64,000 bases of DNA, taken from positions 113,784-177,783 of the forward strand of contig LNFF01000008.1 of NCBI GenBank assembly GCA_001464585.1. The letters run 5' to 3'. Numbering within the stretch: the first letter of the stretch is position 1; each line of letters opens with the position of its first letter. Position numbers and translations under genes: made by a program. Below the pieces are notes generated by a model. That model searched no databases and was not told where the DNA came from. It saw nothing but the letters and a program-made list of their open reading frames with translations. This DNA is from Gammaproteobacteria bacterium Ga0077554. GTDB taxonomy: Bacteria > Pseudomonadota > Gammaproteobacteria > Ga0077554 > Ga007554. Shown piece after piece: positions 60,467-64,000 of the stretch.

Positions 60467-62659
60467 TTAAGAGGGCCCATGTAATTTTTTCCATAATAAT
60501 TCGTAGCTGTTACGCCACAGGTCGCCATAAAAGTTTTTAACTATGCGCAGCAATGTCATCAACGATTTAAAAAAACTGTCAGGATGATAACCTGGATTGT
60601 TCCACGCATCCGCACGTCCAAACAAATGCCAGTTCAGCCATCGCTCTTGTGGCAACGTAAGCGAAATAAAACTTAACGCCAGTATATTACCGGCACAGTT
60701 TACCACGCAAACTTCAATCGGTATTTGTTCTGGAATAGTGACGCCATTATGTGTCGACGCATCTGTATCATTAATGTTCAGCGTTAGCGTGTCACCTTCC
60801 TTTATATCAGTGAGGCATAATTCTGCCAGCACAGTAACACGCATGCCGTGCATCGAAGCATCTTCCACACGTACTGGAACAAGGTGGTCATGAATATGCA
60901 AGGTAGCAGGAAAATGCAGTTCAGCAATGCGCGGTGAAGCGCGGCGTTGGGGGCGTTCCCATGCGGTGGCCACTGCTACGGAAAGAATCAGGATATTGTA
61001 TAGATTCCAGAACATATTCAATAAAATGGCGCCGATCCATTCACTTGACCCAAATGCCAATCGCCATACGCCCACACCATTGGCAATCCAGGCGATGGAA
61101 AGCAGCACCAGAAAGGGGCGCGCAATGGTTAGATCATAAAACCCCTGATCCAGAAGCTGTCCTTTGGGTGTGACTTTAAAGGTACCATTTTTTGGGCCGA
61201 ACAATGTCGACAGGGTTGGTTTTAAAATGTGCCATGACGTAACGGTTTCATATACATCACCCCAGAAGGTATGGCGATATTGCCCATACAGACGTGAAGT
61301 AATGACCTGTGTCATGAGCAGATAAGGCACGGCATAGGCAAAGATCATGGCCGCCGGCGCGTGGATGGCCTGCAGGTCAAAAAACAAAAATGTAATAGGC
61401 GTGATAAAGAATATTAACCGGGGCAGGGCGCTGAGATAAAATAAATACCCGGCAATATAACTTAAATTCTGGGCTGCGCTCATGCCGCGTTGCCATAGGC
61501 CCTCACAGCGTAACATTTGAATGGTGCCTTGTGCCCAGCGCATGCGTTGCTGGAGTAAATCAGCCAGCGTTTCGGTGCTGTAGCCTGCTGACAGGCGGCG
61601 ATTCAGATATGCACTACGCCAGCCGCGACGATGCAGTTTCTGGCTGGTGTGGGCGTCTTCAGTAATGGTTTCTACTGCGACACCGCCGATTTCTTCCAGC
61701 GCTTTGCGGCGCAACACTGCAGAGGAACCGCAGAAAAACGCTGCATTCCATAAGTCTTTTCCATCTTGAATAGCGCCATGGAAGATATCCCCTTCCTGCG
61801 GTACCTTGCGATGCACATCGAGATTACGGTCAAACGGGTCAGGGAAAAAGAAATGGTGGGGAGTTTGCACAAGGAATAGATTTTCATCACGCAAAAATCC
61901 CCCCACGGTTTCCAGTAGAAAATTACGCGTGGGACGAAAATCCGCATCAAAAATAGTAATGAATTCCCCCTGCGTTACACTCATGGCCGCGTTGATATTG
62001 CCCGCCTTGGCATGCTGGTTGTCAGGTCGGCTCAGATAGCCTGCCCCGAGTTCTGTGCATAAATCATGAAACGCTTCCCGTCGCCCATCATCCAATAGAT
62101 ATACATTTAGTTTGTGCGGCGGCCATAGCATGTTTTGCGCTGCAATTACGGTAGGCCGCACGACATCCAGAGACTCATTATAACTGGGAATAAAAACGTC
62201 AATAGTAGGCCATAAATCCTGATTGGCAGGCAAGGGCGTGGCTTTGCGTTGTAAAGGCCACATCATTAAGCTGGAGTTGAGGATACTCAGGATGATGCCG
62301 TGGACTTCGGCGATAAGTAGCCCAATAATCACGATTAAATCCCAGCTCAGCGACAGGTCAATAGTGTTGGTGACGCGCCAATAAAAATAGCGTAAGGTAA
62401 GTAATACGCTTATTAATATCAGTGCAATAGTGGCGAGTCGTCCTGCGGTGGAATACAGAAATATGGAAAATATTATCAGCCCACTGGAAAATATCCATTG
62501 TGCGGAAGATGATAACGGGGCTGATACGGCAAAATATAAAATGAACGCAATTACAAAATAAAGCGGTAAGTTCAGCCATAATGAGGCAGGTGCCTTTAGC
62601 CATGCGATGAGGTGATATTTCATGAAGAAATGCGTAAAAACAGCAAAAACAATTCGCAT
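60467..62659 (-). CDS. bcsA: Cellulose synthase catalytic subunit-like glycosyltransferase with PilZ domain
   Basis: A 730-residue membrane protein. N-terminal membrane helices are followed by a GT2 domain with D,D,D,QxxRW residues: FIPSYNESLDVV, YLLDDGRREAF, FITIFDADFRPT, ETITEDAHTSQ, QQRMRWAQGTIQML. Four more helices follow, then a PilZ domain with RRASPR (R-x-x-x-R type) and EDASMHGMRV (D-x-S-x2-G), the c-di-GMP switch. It should polymerise glucose from UDP-glucose as beta-1,4-glucan, or a related polymer. The QTPHHFFFPDPFDRN stretch is typical of BcsA. Starts at 62659 or 62623 are both possible. No bcsB is adjacent, an unusual feature. Confidence 0.92.
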   Translation of the reverse strand: MRIVFAVFTHFFMKYHLIAWLKAPASLWLNLPLYFVIAFILYFAVSAPLSSSAQWIFSSGLIIFSIFLYSTAGRLATIALILISVLLTLRYFYWRVTNTIDLSLSWDLIVIIGLLIAEVHGIILSILNSSLMMWPLQRKATPLPANQDLWPTIDVFIPSYNESLDVVRPTVIAAQNMLWPPHKLNVYLLDDGRREAFHDLCTELGAGYLSRPDNQHAKAGNINAAMSVTQGEFITIFDADFRPTRNFLLETVGGFLRDENLFLVQTPHHFFFPDPFDRNLDVHRKVPQEGDIFHGAIQDGKDLWNAAFFCGSSAVLRRKALEEIGGVAVETITEDAHTSQKLHRRGWRSAYLNRRLSAGYSTETLADLLQQRMRWAQGTIQMLRCEGLWQRGMSAAQNLSYIAGYLFYLSALPRLIFFITPITFLFFDLQAIHAPAAMIFAYAVPYLLMTQVITSRLYGQYRHTFWGDVYETVTSWHILKPTLSTLFGPKNGTFKVTPKGQLLDQGFYDLTIARPFLVLLSIAWIANGVGVWRLAFGSSEWIGAILLNMFWNLYNILILSVAVATAWERPQRRASPRIAELHFPATLHIHDHLVPVRVEDASMHGMRVTVLAELCLTDIKEGDTLTLNINDTDASTHNGVTIPEQIPIEVCVVNCAGNILALSFISLTLPQERWLNWHLFGRADAWNNPGYHPDSFFKSLMTLLRIVKNFYGDLWRNSYELLWKKLHGPS

Positions 62660-62743
62660 ATGATGGTTTTCAAAGGTGTCATATCAATATAGCCTTAACC
62701 AACCCCGTGCTTTTCCGGTGCCTTTGTAAAATACAGAGATGAT

Positions 62744-64000
62744 TTATTCATTGAATAAATCCCTGCCGAGGATCGGGCGTGGCGGTGTAAATAAAGGTTT
62801 TTTTATATCGGCGAACCAATAACGCAGGTAGGCCTGCACAGTGTTCTCATTAAAAGTGCTGACGCGGTTAAGGGTGGCGGATAAACCCACGCTGCCATTT
62901 TTGCTAAAGGCATATTCTCCGCTAATACGGCCGCTACTCCCCAGTTGCTGGTTGGCCGAAGCGCCTGAGGTTTGGTTGCCGAGCGATGGATCAAGTGGAA
63001 ACCACGGGGCATTGTCTTCACGCACTTTTTGCCAGCCCAGGTCTGCTTGCATAAAATAGCTGAAATTACCCTGTTGTCCCTCGATACTGGCGCTTATCCC
63101 GGTGCGTCTAAATGTTTGTGGGCTAAAATAACCGCCTTGTCCGTAAGTGAAAAGTGATTGGTTGTGATGATAGCCAAACGCGGTGATATTGGTAGCCACG
63201 ACCACCGTAGCGGCGGGATGAGTAAGAGGCAGATGATAGCTGCCCACACTCCCTTCCCAGTTGCGGTTGTCGGCGACGTGGTGGCCGTTGAATCGGCTGA
63301 CGCCACCTCCGGCATAAAGTCCCCAGCCTGCAAAGCCGGTAGACCAGGCCATGCGCAGGCGCGACTGACGCACGCCTCCCCATAGTTGTCCGGTGCCTGG
63401 GTCGTGTGTGCCTGCATACGACAACACGCTATCTGTCACGGCGCGATGTTCCGCGCCTATTTTGAATTGATGCGCACCTTGGTCGTGCCGCCAAAATACA
63501 GCGCCGGTGACATCTTCTATGGCATATCCTAGCGGCGTAGTGCCCAGTTGCAGGTAGATATAGCGGGTAGGGAGTATTTCTAATTGCAGCGCGGTGCCTT
63601 GGCGGTCTTGTGCGGGGGCGGGCAGTGACCCACCTGTGCCAAACAGTGCGTTAGCGGCCGGCGTACCGGCATTGAGCGTGACATGGCTTATGCCCAGACG
63701 CATCTGGCCGTCTTGGGCGCCTTGCCATGCGGGGAGTGCGGTGGCTATGCCAATAGTGGTCTCATCCAGGCGACTTAATCCGGCATCGCCCGTACGTGTG
63801 CGCAGTTGATCGGCAATCGTGATAGCGTGGGTTTCTGTAGTATTGAACGGCGCGGCTTGGACAACCGAATAACTTACCATCAGGTAACCTAGTGTTGAAA
63901 AGACCTGATTAGCCACAATGTTCAGCTTGTGTGGCACAGGCTCACTTTTTGAGACAGTAGGCGTGGATAATATGTGCATACCGACAAAGGGAGATGCGCG
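62744..64000 (-). CDS. BcsC-type outer membrane barrel (C-terminal domain), open at the window edge
   Basis: The frame covers residues of a BCSC_C beta-barrel: DAGLSRLDETTIGIATALPA, QMRLGISHVTLNAGT, LGYAIEDVTGAVFWRHDQ, HRAVTDSVLSYAGTHDPGTG and GGVRQSRLRMAWS all match the end of cellulose export proteins. It stops at 62744 (..RPILGRDLFNE). The first ATG within the window is 63979, but the frame stays open to the edge, so TPR repeats may precede it outside the window. Alternatively a signal-like stretch (FSTLGYLMVSYSVVQAAPF, about residues 29-47) would allow a stand-alone barrel. It precedes bcsA by 84 bp, consistent with polymer export through the outer membrane. Confidence 0.82.
   Translation of the reverse strand, partial: RASPFVGMHILSTPTVSKSEPVPHKLNIVANQVFSTLGYLMVSYSVVQAAPFNTTETHAITIADQLRTRTGDAGLSRLDETTIGIATALPAWQGAQDGQMRLGISHVTLNAGTPAANALFGTGGSLPAPAQDRQGTALQLEILPTRYIYLQLGTTPLGYAIEDVTGAVFWRHDQGAHQFKIGAEHRAVTDSVLSYAGTHDPGTGQLWGGVRQSRLRMAWSTGFAGWGLYAGGGVSRFNGHHVADNRNWEGSVGSYHLPLTHPAATVVVATNITAFGYHHNQSLFTYGQGGYFSPQTFRRTGISASIEGQQGNFSYFMQADLGWQKVREDNAPWFPLDPSLGNQTSGASANQQLGSSGRISGEYAFSKNGSVGLSATLNRVSTFNENTVQAYLRYWFADIKKPLFTPPRPILGRDLFNE

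Overview
The window looks like a chromosomal segment of a gammaproteobacterium of roughly 50% G+C. This is inferred from conserved gene orders: ybgC-tolQ-tolR-tolA-tolB-pal-cpoB-queE-queC (47.0-54.0 kb), yhbY / rlmE-ftsH-folP-glmM (33.8-39.4 kb) and ptsI-mgtE at the left edge. The species cannot be named from sequence alone. PEP-CTERM and EpsL genes, sigma-54 promoters and many small dispersed repeats point to a free-living environmental lineage.

Layout. 0-8.6 kb: ptsI end, mgtE, hpf, a MITE-like palindrome, a small acidic protein, then an unusual trio consisting of an unrecognised 825-residue protein, a phosphatidylserine decarboxylase and an Lgt-like membrane protein. 8.6-11 kb: molybdenum cofactor genes mobA, moeA and moaB. 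11-26.4 kb: a nitrate/cyanate assimilation island with an ANTAR regulator of NasT type, cyanase, an NrtABD-type ABC transporter, a porin, a NarK-type transporter, a fused PP2C phosphatase/Ser-Thr kinase, nirB, nirD and nasA. The Mo-cofactor genes next door supply the cofactor that NasA needs. 26.4-33.8 kb: a repeat- and IS-rich stretch with an IS110-family transposase, a frame-disrupted dockerin/PKD/Calx-beta/kelch gene and a frame-disrupted DUF5666 lipoprotein gene. 33.8-45.6 kb: housekeeping genes plus an M48 peptidase and two unrecognised genes. 46-54 kb: an EF-hand protein behind a sigma-54 promoter, then the Tol-Pal and queuosine genes and tRNA-Lys(TTT). 54-64 kb: a surface-polysaccharide region with IS debris, a WecG/TagA glycosyltransferase, a GDP-mannose hydrolase, a decayed ugd, a PEP-CTERM protein, EpsL, and a cellulose-synthase-like bcsA / small membrane protein / phosphotransferase-kinase group with the end of a BcsC-type barrel at the right edge.

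The best-supported regulatory discovery is the leader in front of the NrtA-type gene. Two perfect-stem hairpins carry hexanucleotide loops with A at position 1 and G at position 4, the ANTAR-target signature. The second overlaps the 5' arm of an intrinsic terminator. The ANTAR regulator is encoded one gene upstream behind a sigma-54 promoter and an NtrC-like site, and its receiver domain lacks the phospho-acceptor aspartate.

The most promising undescribed functional unit is the 825-residue protein / Psd / Lgt-like operon (3.3-7.8 kb). Other notable points are a dispersed repeat that has become coding sequence inside queE, a TA-flanked palindromic element, and a 53-residue membrane protein coupled by an ATGA overlap to a two-domain kinase in the bcs group.
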